From: Candidatus Rhodoferax odensensis
GTDB lineage: Bacteria > Pseudomonadota > Gammaproteobacteria > Burkholderiales > Burkholderiaceae_C
Assembly: GCA_016718405.1 (NCBI GenBank)
Contig: JADKDJ010000004.1
Coordinates: 310,001-374,000, forward strand
DNA length: 64,000 bases
Direction: 5' to 3'
This document shows, in pieces, positions 17,893 through 26,088 of the stretch (positions are counted from its first letter, which is position 1; every line of letters starts with the position of its first letter). The position numbers and the translations under genes were made by a program. The notes beneath the pieces were generated by a model. It worked only from the letters and a program-made list of their open reading frames with translations, made no database searches and had not been told where the DNA came from.

Positions 17893-19254
17893 TCATTCCC
17901 GCGTCGCGCCGACCAGCCAGCCATGGACTGGCTGTCCCGCTTCAAGTCTGAGCACCTGATGCTGTATGGCGGCCGGCATCAGCTTGCTGTCGCGCAGCAC
18001 TTGCGCAACATAGTCGCGCTGATGGGCATAGCGGCCATGGGGCTGCAGGCGGTAATGCTCGGTCGTGTCGTCGGGCAGGGCTTCAACGGTGAAGACAAAC
18101 ACACCACCGGGGCGCAAGGCGCTCGCGGCCGAAGATGCGACTTGATCCAGCTCGCCGAAATAGCACAGCGTGTCCGCACACACCAGCGCATCAAAGCGGA
18201 CGTCATGGTCAAGCAGATAGGCTACCAGTTCCTGGTGGTGCAAGGCGTCGTAGGTCTGGCGACGCTTGGCCTTTTCCAACATTCCCGCAGACAAGTCGCA
18301 ACCGTCCAGTGAGCCCGCAAGGTCCCGAATCAAGGGGCCGCACAGGCCGGTTCCACAGCCGAGGTCGGCAATTGCCAGGGGACGTGACTGGGCCGAAACC
18401 AGCTCACGCAATAGCGCTGCGACCAGCTCTGGGGCGCGGTAACCCAAAGCACTCAGATTCGCGTCAAAGGTGGCAGCGAAAGCATCAAAGGTCCGCTCGA
18501 CATATCCATCGCTAGCGCGTTGGGGTGCTGTTCCACCAGAGCAGGCGGCTAGGTGGTGTTGAATGACCGGGTTGTCAGGGTCGACCGCCAACCACTCCCG
18601 GTAGAGTTGAGCCGCCTCATCCAACCGTCCGAGATGGACCAGCGCGCGCGGCACAGCGTTGCGGGCCTGGAGATGGCGGGGCCACAAGACGATCGCGCGG
18701 CTGTTGGCCATCAGACCCTCCTCGACCTGGCCTCGCTCCAGCAGCGTTAGCGAGAGGTTGTACCAAGCTTGTGCGAGATCAGGTTGGAGCGACAACACCC
18801 GTCGACACAGCGTTTCGGATTGTTCGTGAAGTCCGCGCCTCCGGTAGATCGTTGCCAGATTGTTCAGCGCGTCAGCGAAGTCGGGATGCAGCGCCAGACA
18901 CTTCTCGTACGCTTCTGTGGCTTCGTCAAATCGTTGCTGCTCCACCAGTACGTTGCCCAGGTTGTTCCACGGGTCGGGTGCGGTCGGCGCGATGGCGATG
19001 GAACGCCTGATCAACGCCAGGGCTTTATCACTGTGTCCGCGCTGGTGTTCCAGGACTCCCAGGAAGTGCAAGGCGTCAGGTTGATCCGGCCAGCGGCCCA
19101 GGATCGCCGTGAAGACCGCCTCCGCCTGGGCCGTTTCCTTGGAGCGTAGCAACTCAACCGCTCGCCTCAGCAACTGACGCTGTGCGAGTTTCGCGGCCCC
19201 GCTAACGGGGCGCGGCCAGTTGCTCGAAGAGGGCATCCGCGGCGCGACAGGCAC
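17893..19254 (-). CDS. TPR-repeat SAM-dependent methyltransferase
   Basis: A 453-residue fusion. The first ~250 residues contain TPR units ('DAWNNLGN'-like pairs such as 'PWNNLGNVLVEQQRFDEATE' and 'ADALNNLATIYRRRGLHEQS'). The C-terminal half is a class I methyltransferase with the SAM motif 'LAIADLGCGTGLCG' near residue 293-306, then 'DGCDLSAGMLEKAKRR' and a 'FDALVCADTLCYFGEL' motif as in UbiE/BioC-like enzymes. The target is unknown; a protein or small molecule partner bound by the TPRs is possible. The start is GTG 19254 or ATG 19236. It begins 14 bases after the lipoprotein stop, so the two are likely one unit. A methyltransferase in this T6SS position is unusual. Confidence 0.85.
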   Translation of the reverse strand: MPVAPRMPSSSNWPRPVSGAAKLAQRQLLRRAVELLRSKETAQAEAVFTAILGRWPDQPDALHFLGVLEHQRGHSDKALALIRRSIAIAPTAPDPWNNLGNVLVEQQRFDEATEAYEKCLALHPDFADALNNLATIYRRRGLHEQSETLCRRVLSLQPDLAQAWYNLSLTLLERGQVEEGLMANSRAIVLWPRHLQARNAVPRALVHLGRLDEAAQLYREWLAVDPDNPVIQHHLAACSGGTAPQRASDGYVERTFDAFAATFDANLSALGYRAPELVAALLRELVSAQSRPLAIADLGCGTGLCGPLIRDLAGSLDGCDLSAGMLEKAKRRQTYDALHHQELVAYLLDHDVRFDALVCADTLCYFGELDQVASSAASALRPGGVFVFTVEALPDDTTEHYRLQPHGRYAHQRDYVAQVLRDSKLMPAAIQHQVLRLEAGQPVHGWLVGATRE

Positions 19255-19268
19255 GCTGGCGTTTCAGG

Positions 19269-21116
19269 CTAGGGGATGAAGTAACTGACGACTCGGGCCT
19301 GCTCCGCGGTGCCATCTGGCAGCCGGCCCACTGCCGTAAACACCACAGTGTGTGGTCCAGGATGGGCCGCAGACGTAACCACGGTGAACGAATACGTTGT
19401 GCCTACCTGTGACAATGCGTACGAAACGCCGTCAAGACTTGCAGTCACTGAAGCCATTCCATCTGAGTCACTTGCCACAACGCTGAACGTGGTCAGCGAA
19501 ACTGTCGAGGCGACGGTAGTTTCGGAAACACCACTCAGGAACGTCGGGGTGTTCACGATTACAACGGTGACAGTCAGGCTGACCGATTGCGTCGGCTCGG
19601 CCGTGCCATCAAGCTGGCGTCCCGTCGCGGCTATCTGCAGCGAATGAGCGCCTAGCGCCGTTGACGCTGGAACCGTGACAAAGTAGGTGCTGCCGGACTG
19701 AGTGGTCGCAATCGTCTGTCCATCAAGGGTGGCGCTGACGCCCACAATGCCTTCCGGGTCCACCACCGTGACGCTGTAGGACCCGCCGGTACCGTAGGCA
19801 ATGCCTGAAGGTCCAATGATCGGCCCGATCACCAACGGCGTATTGACGGCCGTCACGGAGAAAGTGAGGCTGACGGTCTGGGGCTGCTCCTTTGATCCGT
19901 CAGGCGTTTTGCCAGTTGCACTGAGCGTAAGGGTGTGACTTCCGGGTGGCGTGCTCACCGGTAGCGTGACCGAGTAGGTTGCGCCGCTTGAGACAACCGG
20001 CACGGATTGGCCGTCCAGTGTCGCGCTGACGATGTCAATGCCGTTCGGATCAACGACAGTCGAGGTGTAAATCTGAACTTGCCCGGTCGGGTAGCTTGTC
20101 GGGCCAGACCACGCACTGGCAGTCAGTGGCGTGTTGCCCGGGTAGATGGTTATGTCACGGCTCACGAATGCCACGTCTTCAACCGAGCCGTCTGGCCTCT
20201 TGCCGGTCGCCTCAAAGCGCACGGTGTGGGTTCCGGCAGCAGTGCTGGCTGGAAGGGTCACCGCAAAGCCCGATCCGCTCGCGCTGACGGGCAGGACGCC
20301 GCCGTCCAGGGTGGCGGTGACATTGCCAATGCCGTCCGGATCAACCGGGATGATGCTGTAGCTTTGCGCCACGCCAACGGTGTAGCTGGCGAGGCCCGTA
20401 ATGGTGCCGATGGCCAGCGGCGTGTTGGTCGCGTAAACCGTTATGGTCTGGGTGGATGTCTTGGCTGCCTCCTTTGTGCCGTCGGGGGACAATCCGATCG
20501 CAGTGAAGCTTAGCGAGACCACGCCTGCCTTCGTGTCGGCTGGCAGGGTTGCAGAATATTGCGCGCCGCTCTGAACCACAGCAATGGCAACGCCGTTGGC
20601 TGTTGCGATAACGCTGTCGATGCCGTTAGGGTCCACCACCGACGCGTTGTAGGTCTGCGCGGTTCCGATGGTGTAGGCAGAGACGCCGGCTATCGGGCTG
20701 ATGGTCAGCGGTGTATTGGTCTGATAGACCGTAACACTCAGGCCCTCGGACCAAGGCAGCTCACGCGTACCGTCGGGCGCCTTGCCAGCGCCGGTGAACA
20801 CCAGCGTGTGGGTCCCGACGCCAAGATCGGGGGGAAGGGTGATCGAGTATTTATCGCCAACGACAACGATCGGGATCGCCATGCCGTCCAGCGTGGCACG
20901 CACATCGGCCACGCCGTCGGGATCGCGAATGGTTAATGTGTAGGTCTGTGGACTACCAACCGTATAGCCAGGCAATCCGGTCAAGGACACAATCGACAGT
21001 GGTGTGTTGGTTCCCTTGTCGGTCTGGGCTTCATCAGCAATACCTCCGCAGCCGGACAGAGCCAAGGCCCCGGCGGCAGCGAGAGCAGCCAAAAGTCGAT
21101 TCAAAACATCAGCCAT
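19269..21116 (-). CDS. Lipoprotein with six Ig-like repeats, T6SS-associated
   Basis: A 615-residue lipoprotein. A hydrophobic leader ends in the lipobox 'LALSGCGG' with the acylated Cys at residue 23 and Gly next, so outer-membrane sorting is likely. The rest is six tandem units of about 97 residues, each opening with 'NTPL' or 'NTPT' and showing 'YTVG...YT...DPDG(I/V)...ATLDG...YSVTLP...GTHT(V/L)FTATGK.PDG', an immunoglobulin or cadherin-like beta-sandwich pattern. I do not know the family by name. Such proteins usually extend from the cell surface or reach across the periplasm to bind a partner. It lies downstream of tssC on the same strand with an 85-base gap and upstream of the methyltransferase. 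A GAGGAA site precedes the ATG. Confidence 0.75.
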   Translation of the reverse strand: MADVLNRLLAALAAAGALALSGCGGIADEAQTDKGTNTPLSIVSLTGLPGYTVGSPQTYTLTIRDPDGVADVRATLDGMAIPIVVVGDKYSITLPPDLGVGTHTLVFTGAGKAPDGTRELPWSEGLSVTVYQTNTPLTISPIAGVSAYTIGTAQTYNASVVDPNGIDSVIATANGVAIAVVQSGAQYSATLPADTKAGVVSLSFTAIGLSPDGTKEAAKTSTQTITVYATNTPLAIGTITGLASYTVGVAQSYSIIPVDPDGIGNVTATLDGGVLPVSASGSGFAVTLPASTAAGTHTVRFEATGKRPDGSVEDVAFVSRDITIYPGNTPLTASAWSGPTSYPTGQVQIYTSTVVDPNGIDIVSATLDGQSVPVVSSGATYSVTLPVSTPPGSHTLTLSATGKTPDGSKEQPQTVSLTFSVTAVNTPLVIGPIIGPSGIAYGTGGSYSVTVVDPEGIVGVSATLDGQTIATTQSGSTYFVTVPASTALGAHSLQIAATGRQLDGTAEPTQSVSLTVTVVIVNTPTFLSGVSETTVASTVSLTTFSVVASDSDGMASVTASLDGVSYALSQVGTTYSFTVVTSAAHPGPHTVVFTAVGRLPDGTAEQARVVSYFIP

Positions 21117-21201
21117 CAGCGTTCCTCGTTACACAGGAGGGCACCACCCTGCCATGATGCTGCCGCAAAGGGACGGAGCCTTCCCCATACGCCCCGTGCG
21201 A

Positions 21202-22698
21202 CTACTTCGCACCCTTGCCGGACGGCAGTTTGGAGACCAAGCGCAGGGATACGGTCAAGCCTTCCAACTGGTAATGCGGGCGCAGGAAGAATTTGGACGA
21301 GTAGTAGCCAGGCTGGCCTTCGATCTCTTCCACGATCACCTCCGCCGCCGCCAGGGGTTTTTGCGCCTTGGTGGTCTCAGACGAATTGGTCGGATCGCCG
21401 TCGACGTAGTTCATGATCCAGGCGTTGAGCCACCGCTCCATGTCGGCGCGTTCCTTGAAGCTGCCCACCTTGTCACGCACGATGCACTTGAGGTAGTGCG
21501 CAAAGCGGTTGCAGGCAAACAGGTACGGTAGGCGCGCCGCCAAGGCGGCGTTGGCGGTTGCGTCAGGGTCGTCATACTCAGCCGGTTTGTGCAGCGATTG
21601 CGCGCCAATGAATGCGGCGAAGTCGGAATTCTTGCGGTGAATCATCGACAACAGACCGCAACCGGAGAGCTCGGCCTCACGCCGATCACTGATGGCGATT
21701 TCGGTGGGACACTTTTGGTCGACGCCACCATCGTCGGTCGGGAAGGTGTGCAGCGGCAAATTCTCGACTGCGCCGCCGGACTCGACGCCACGAATGCGTG
21801 AACCCCAGCCGTATTGTTTATAAGAGCGGTTGATGTTGGTGGCCATGGCATAGGCAGCATTGGCCCATGCGTACTTGTTGTGGTCGGCGCCAGCGACATC
21901 TTCCTCGAAGTTGAACTCCTCGACCGGGTTGGTCTTGGCGCCGTACGGCGTGCGCGCCAAAAAGCGCGGCATACACATGCCGATGTACCGGGAGTCCTCG
22001 GACTCGCGCAGACTGCGCCAGCCCGCGTACTCGGGCGTGGAGAAGATTTTGGCCAGATCGCGTGGGTTGGCCAGCTCTTGCCACGACTCCATCTGCATCA
22101 AGGATGGGCTTGCGCCGGTGATGAATGGGGCGTGAGCCGAGGCCGCGATCTTGGCCATTTCGCCCAGCAGTTCAACATCGGGAGGGCTCTGGTCGAAATG
22201 GTAGTCACCCACCAGTGCACCAAAGGGTTCGCCGCCAAACTGTCCGTATTCCTCCTCGTAGATCTTCTTGAAGAGGGGGCTCTGGTCCCAAGCCGCGCCT
22301 TTGTATCGTTTGAGGTTCTTGCCAAGCTCCTGCTTGGATATGTCCATGACGCGGATCTTGAGGTGGACGTCTGACTCGGTGTTGTTGACCATGTAGTGCA
22401 GTCCGCGCCAAGCCCCTTCAAGTTTTTGGAAATCGGCGTGGTGCAGGATGCGATTGACTTGTTCGGTCAGCTTCTGGTCGATCGCGGCAATCATGGACTG
22501 GATGGTCTCCATGACATCCTTACCAATCAGGGCAGTCTGGCTCAATGCCTGTTGGGCCAGAGTCTGCACCGCTGCTTCGACGGCGCTCTTGGCTTCGTCG
22601 GTTCGTGGCTTGAACTCCTTGTTCAGCAAGGATGCAAAGTCGTTCCCTTCGTAGGTAACACCTTGAAGAGCGCTTTTTTGGGCGAGGGCTTCGGACAT
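21202..22698 (-). CDS. tssC: T6SS sheath large subunit TssC
   Basis: A 498-residue TssC (EvpB/VipB/ImpC family), the usual length. Characteristic parts are 'LEGAWRGLHYMVNNTESD', 'FGALVGDYHFDQSPPDVELL', 'YIGMCMPRFLARTPYGAKT', 'RLPYLFACNRFAHYLKC' and the C-terminal 'FFLRPHYQLEGLTVSLRLVS'. Together with TssB it forms the contractile cytoplasmic sheath around the Hcp tube. It follows tssB by 26 bases on the same strand, with AGGAG before its ATG. Confidence 0.97.
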   Translation of the reverse strand: MSEALAQKSALQGVTYEGNDFASLLNKEFKPRTDEAKSAVEAAVQTLAQQALSQTALIGKDVMETIQSMIAAIDQKLTEQVNRILHHADFQKLEGAWRGLHYMVNNTESDVHLKIRVMDISKQELGKNLKRYKGAAWDQSPLFKKIYEEEYGQFGGEPFGALVGDYHFDQSPPDVELLGEMAKIAASAHAPFITGASPSLMQMESWQELANPRDLAKIFSTPEYAGWRSLRESEDSRYIGMCMPRFLARTPYGAKTNPVEEFNFEEDVAGADHNKYAWANAAYAMATNINRSYKQYGWGSRIRGVESGGAVENLPLHTFPTDDGGVDQKCPTEIAISDRREAELSGCGLLSMIHRKNSDFAAFIGAQSLHKPAEYDDPDATANAALAARLPYLFACNRFAHYLKCIVRDKVGSFKERADMERWLNAWIMNYVDGDPTNSSETTKAQKPLAAAEVIVEEIEGQPGYYSSKFFLRPHYQLEGLTVSLRLVSKLPSGKGAK

Positions 22699-22724
22699 GA
22701 TGATGGCTCCTGAATGAGGGTGAC

Positions 22725-23237
22725 TTAAGCCGACGGGGTGGAATCTTGAGCCTTCTTGCTGGCCGCAAGCGACGCCAACAGGGCTGGGTCATCCATGACC
22801 TTGGCCAGGAGCTCCTCCGCGCCACCCTTGCCGTCCATGTAAGTCACCAAATTCGACAGCTGGGTCCGCGCCTCAAGCAACTTGTTCAACGCATCGACTT
22901 TCTTGGCAACGTTGGCGGGGGAAAAATCGTCCATGCTTTCGAATGTCAAATCAACTTTCATGTCGCCTTCGCCAGTAAGGCTGTTTGGGACCGAGAACGC
23001 TGCGCGTGGCTTCATGGCTTTCATGCGCGCATCGAAGTTGTCGGTATCGAATTCAAGAAACTTGCGTTCTCCCACTGGGGCCAAAGGATCTGCCGGCTTG
23101 CCGGACAAATCGGCCAGCACACCCATGACGAAGGGCAACTGGATCTTCTTCTCTGCGCCATAGAGTTCCACGTCATATTCGATCTGCACGCGCGGCGCCC
23201 GGTTGCGGGCGATGAATTTTTGACTGCTGGTGGCCAT
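22725..23237 (-). CDS. tssB: T6SS sheath small subunit TssB
   Basis: A 170-residue TssB (VipA/ImpB family). The N-terminal 'SSQKFIARNRAPRVQIEYDV', the motif 'LPFVMGVLADLSG', 'FLEFDTDNFDARMKAMKPR' and the C-terminal helix with 'LSNLVTYMDGK' are typical. It pairs with TssC to make the contractile sheath; in related systems ClpV recognises an N-terminal part of the TssC partner after contraction. Upstream is tssA (52 bases away) on the same strand. The order tssA-tssB-tssC is common in this class of locus. Confidence 0.97.
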   Translation of the reverse strand: MATSSQKFIARNRAPRVQIEYDVELYGAEKKIQLPFVMGVLADLSGKPADPLAPVGERKFLEFDTDNFDARMKAMKPRAAFSVPNSLTGEGDMKVDLTFESMDDFSPANVAKKVDALNKLLEARTQLSNLVTYMDGKGGAEELLAKVMDDPALLASLAASKKAQDSTPSA

Positions 23238-23289
23238 GGTGAACTCCTTGTTACATTTGACAAATTAAAGGTCGGGTTGGACGCTAGGT

Positions 23290-24315
23290 TCAACTCGTGT
23301 TGCTGTGCCCGGTTATGTTCTCGATGCTTCCCAAGGCATCTGGCGCCAAGTCGGACATGATCTCAAGAAAGCTCACGCCAATCAAGCGCTGCGCGCGTTT
23401 GATGAGCAAGGGCGCAGGATTGCCAGGTTCCGTCTGCTCCAGGTAGGCAATGACGCGGTCCAAGGTGGCAATCGCGTCCTGGCGGCTGCGCAACTGACCC
23501 GATCCACCTGCTATCGGGCGAGCGCCCTCCGAGTGGTCGTCGGCGTCGCTTGACGCGCCTTCCGCCGCGTCCGACTTGTCGGCGCCATCCGAGCAGGTTT
23601 GCCGCAGCAGCGACGCAATGTCGCGCAAGGCTTTGAGGTCAACTTGCTGGCCGCTGCCGACCCTGCTCTCCAGCAGGGTCTTGAGCTGGTCAACCTGATC
23701 GCGCAAACCGACGCCGTCAGCAAGCAGCTTCGGCTCGTTGGAACGAATCTCGTTGATGGCGCCTTCAATCTGCGCGGTGGTATAGCTGGCCTGACCTTCT
23801 TTGGCACTCAAACGCCCAAAGGCAACCTCGATGTCGCGAACCAGCAAAGGGCCCAGGCTACGTGTCGTGCCAACCCGCGCGTCGTGCAAATCGCGTACCG
23901 CCATGTCGGCGTCTGAAAGCGGCGCCAGCGCGTTGACCCGCATGGTGGGGTCGTTGTCATCGTCGGCGTCGAGCTGCGGGTGGATGGTGTCCCAGTAGGA
24001 ATCGAGCAGCGAATTCAGCAGCTGCAAGCCCATGGAGAACCCGCTTACGCCCTGCAGCCGAGCAGAAGCCCGCAGCAGCAGGATGGCGACACGGACATCC
24101 TTGGTGCGGCGCAGCAGTTCGTGGGCTTGCTCAGCCACCGCGCGCCAGTCAGGCTCAACCGCGGGGATGACCGAGTCGCCGAACTGCTGCTCGGCCTTGG
24201 ACCGCGACGCCGTTTCAAGTGCGATGAACGCAGCGTCGTACTCGAGATCCTCCCCGCAGGGGAGGTCATCGGAGACCGGCGCCAGCAAAGTGGCGATTGA
24301 TTCAGGTGACAGCAT
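23290..24315 (-). CDS. tssA: T6SS baseplate and sheath assembly protein TssA
   Basis: A 341-residue TssA (ImpA family). The ImpA N-terminal domain covers about the first 200 residues ('LLAPVSDDLPCGEDLEYD', 'PDWRAVAEQAHELLRRTKDV'), with 'VAILLLRASARLQGVSGFSM' as a conserved stretch, and the C-terminal part carries a polar linker and 'AIATLDRVIAYLEQTEPGNP'. TssA primes the baseplate and coordinates tube and sheath growth. I chose the ATG at 24315, giving 'MLSPESIATLL'; a GTG at 24339 would add eight residues. Divergent from tssJ across about 130 bases that must hold both promoters; I see no clear boxes there. Confidence 0.93.
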   Translation of the reverse strand: MLSPESIATLLAPVSDDLPCGEDLEYDAAFIALETASRSKAEQQFGDSVIPAVEPDWRAVAEQAHELLRRTKDVRVAILLLRASARLQGVSGFSMGLQLLNSLLDSYWDTIHPQLDADDDNDPTMRVNALAPLSDADMAVRDLHDARVGTTRSLGPLLVRDIEVAFGRLSAKEGQASYTTAQIEGAINEIRSNEPKLLADGVGLRDQVDQLKTLLESRVGSGQQVDLKALRDIASLLRQTCSDGADKSDAAEGASSDADDHSEGARPIAGGSGQLRSRQDAIATLDRVIAYLEQTEPGNPAPLLIKRAQRLIGVSFLEIMSDLAPDALGSIENITGHSNTS

Positions 24316-24447
24316 CGGACTCTCGTAAAACGGGGACACTCCGGCTCAAAGACGATCAGCGGGATGATAATTGAAAGGGCTGAAGCTGGCGCATTTCGGA
24401 TGGGCTTGTGATAGGCTTTCGCCAATTTGTTCACAATGGGGCGCAGT

Positions 24448-24954
24448 ATGAACGCTTTTTCTCGGTCTGGGGCGGTGCGAGATGGCAGCCGTGGTCGCGG
24501 TCTGTCGCGCGTGATGGTCTGGGCAAGCCTATTGGTCGTGGCGCTGTCCTTGACGGCTTGTGCCAGCAAGCCGGTAGTCTCTCAGGTCAAGTTGAATCTC
24601 GCGGCCGGTGCGGACGTCAACCCTGATGCCCGCAATCGGCCTTCGCCGATCACCGTAAGGGTTTATGCGCTGAAGTCGGCGGCGAGTTTCGAAGCGGCCG
24701 ATTTCTTCTCGCTCTTTGAAAAAGATGCAACAGTTCTTGGCGCCGATGTTGTCAGTCGCGAGGAACTGCTGATGCGCCCGGGCGACAGTAAACCGCTTGA
24801 CATGAAACTTCCGCCTGAAGCCAAAGTCCTGGCGGTGTTCGCTGCCTATCGCGATCTGGACCGGGCGCGCTGGCGTGCCGTGCGGATGATTGAGGTGGGC
24901 AAGGAAGTCAAGCTTCAAATCAAAGCTGGCGCGCGGCAAATCACCATCGAGTAA
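24448..24954 (+). CDS. tssJ: T6SS outer-membrane lipoprotein TssJ
   Basis: A 168-residue lipoprotein with the lipobox 'LSLTAC' (Cys 38 from ATG 24448). The mature part has TssJ signs: 'VKLNLAAGADVNPDARNRPS', 'PITVRVYALKSAASFEAADF', 'PPEAKVLAVFAAYRDLDRA' and a beta-rich C-terminus. TssJ anchors the TssJLM trans-envelope complex in the outer membrane. The leader is unusually long; other in-frame starts are ATG 24436 and ATG 24514, the latter giving a standard 15-residue leader. Normally tssK, tssL and tssM follow tssJ, but here the next gene is an unrelated ABC ATPase on the other strand, 14 bases away, so the T6SS locus ends here. Confidence 0.9.
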   Translation: MNAFSRSGAVRDGSRGRGLSRVMVWASLLVVALSLTACASKPVVSQVKLNLAAGADVNPDARNRPSPITVRVYALKSAASFEAADFFSLFEKDATVLGADVVSREELLMRPGDSKPLDMKLPPEAKVLAVFAAYRDLDRARWRAVRMIEVGKEVKLQIKAGARQITIE

Positions 24955-24961
24955 GGGGCTC

Positions 24962-24980
24962 CGAGCTGTCAGGCAGCTCG
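24962..24980. terminator. Short hairpin at the convergent tssJ / ABC ATPase ends
   Basis: CGAGCTG (24962-24968) pairs with CAGCTCG (24974-24980) around the five-base loop TCAGG, overlapping the stop codon of the ABC ATPase. Its place between two converging genes suits a two-way terminator, but no T-run is present on either side, so confidence is low. Confidence 0.3.
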
Positions 24981-26087
24981 CTCAGCCGTGCCGCTTGTGC
25001 ACAGGCGGCCGTCTGCAGCGAACAGCAGGACGTGGCTCGGGGCGGGTCGCACATGGATCCAGTCGCCCGGTCGCAGTGGTAGGTCCAGGGCTCCTGCCAG
25101 CTTCAAGGCTAGCGTTGCCGGGACTGTGTCGTGGCGCATATAGATGATGGTTGCGTCGCCAAGCCGCTCAACCATCTCGACCTGAACGGCCAGGGCCGAG
25201 GGATCTGTTTGATCGGTCAGGCTCAAGTGCTCCGGCCTGACTCCCACCCACGCAACCGCTGCAGGATCGGCCAACTGGCTGGCTTCGATCGGGAACCGAC
25301 CCAGTCCAGGTAGCTCAATCTCGATCCGGCCCGCCAGATCACGGCGGGCTCGCGCCGCCAACTGGTTGATGGTTGGGGAGCCCAGAAAGCTCGCCACGAA
25401 TCGGTTGGCCGGCCTGCCGTACAGCTCAAGCGGTCGACCAACCTGTTCGATCTTGCCTGCATTGAACAGCGCGATGCGGTTGCCCAAAGTCATGGCCTCT
25501 ACCTGATCATGCGTCACGTAGAGAATGGTGGCACCGAGTTCCTTGTGCAGGCGTGACAGTTCGACGCGCATTTGCGTACGCAGCGATGCATCGAGGTTGG
25601 AGAGCGGCTCGTCGAACAGGAAGACGTCGGGCTTTCGCACGATCGCCCGGCCGATCGCAACGCGCTGGCGTTGCCCGCCAGAGAGTTCCTTGGGTTTTCG
25701 GGCCAGCAAGTCGTTTAGCTGCAGAATCTCCGCGGCCCTGCCCACGGACTCCCGAATCTCGGCCTGGCTCTTGCCGGCCATCTTCAGTGCAAAGCCCATG
25801 TTTTCTGCAATGGTCATGTGCGGATACAGGGCGTAGCTTTGAAAAACCATCGCCACGCCTCGTTTGGCCGGCGGTGTGTCGGTGACGTCTCGTCCACCGA
25901 TCAGCAGTCGGCCGCTGGAGATCTCTTCCAGGCCTGCGACCATGCGCAAGGTCGTGGTCTTGCCACAACCCGACGGACCAACCAGCACCATGAATTCACC
26001 GTCGCGCACTTCCAGATCGACACCGCGCACAGCCTGGGTGCCGCCGGGGTAGACCTTGGTGAGCGACTGAAGAAGAACTTCTGGCAC
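24969..26087 (-). CDS. Sugar ABC transporter ATPase (MalK/UgpC type)
   Basis: A 372-residue CUT1-family ATPase. It has Walker A 'GPSGCGKTTTLRMVAG', the Q-loop 'VFQSYALYPHMTI', the signature 'LSGGQRQRVAIGRAI', Walker B 'VFLFDEPLSNLD' and the H-loop 'YVTHDQVEAMT', followed by a C-terminal TOBE/OB regulatory domain of about 130 residues as in MalK, UgpC and MsmK. It powers the two permeases encoded upstream in the same operon. The GTG start at 26087 lies one base after the beta-glucosidase stop, so translation is probably coupled. It is the last gene of the operon (binding protein, permease, permease, beta-glucosidase, ATPase). Confidence 0.95.
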   Translation of the reverse strand: MPEVLLQSLTKVYPGGTQAVRGVDLEVRDGEFMVLVGPSGCGKTTTLRMVAGLEEISSGRLLIGGRDVTDTPPAKRGVAMVFQSYALYPHMTIAENMGFALKMAGKSQAEIRESVGRAAEILQLNDLLARKPKELSGGQRQRVAIGRAIVRKPDVFLFDEPLSNLDASLRTQMRVELSRLHKELGATILYVTHDQVEAMTLGNRIALFNAGKIEQVGRPLELYGRPANRFVASFLGSPTINQLAARARRDLAGRIEIELPGLGRFPIEASQLADPAAVAWVGVRPEHLSLTDQTDPSALAVQVEMVERLGDATIIYMRHDTVPATLALKLAGALDLPLRPGDWIHVRPAPSHVLLFAADGRLCTSGTAERAA

Positions 26088-26088
26088 G

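Noticed and set aside
1..24954. Phage tail region as an alternative to a T6SS locus
   Set aside because: Hcp and VgrG resemble phage tail parts, but TssA, TssB, TssC, TssG, TssH, TssJ and TagH together identify a T6SS; no phage head, integrase or lysis genes are present.
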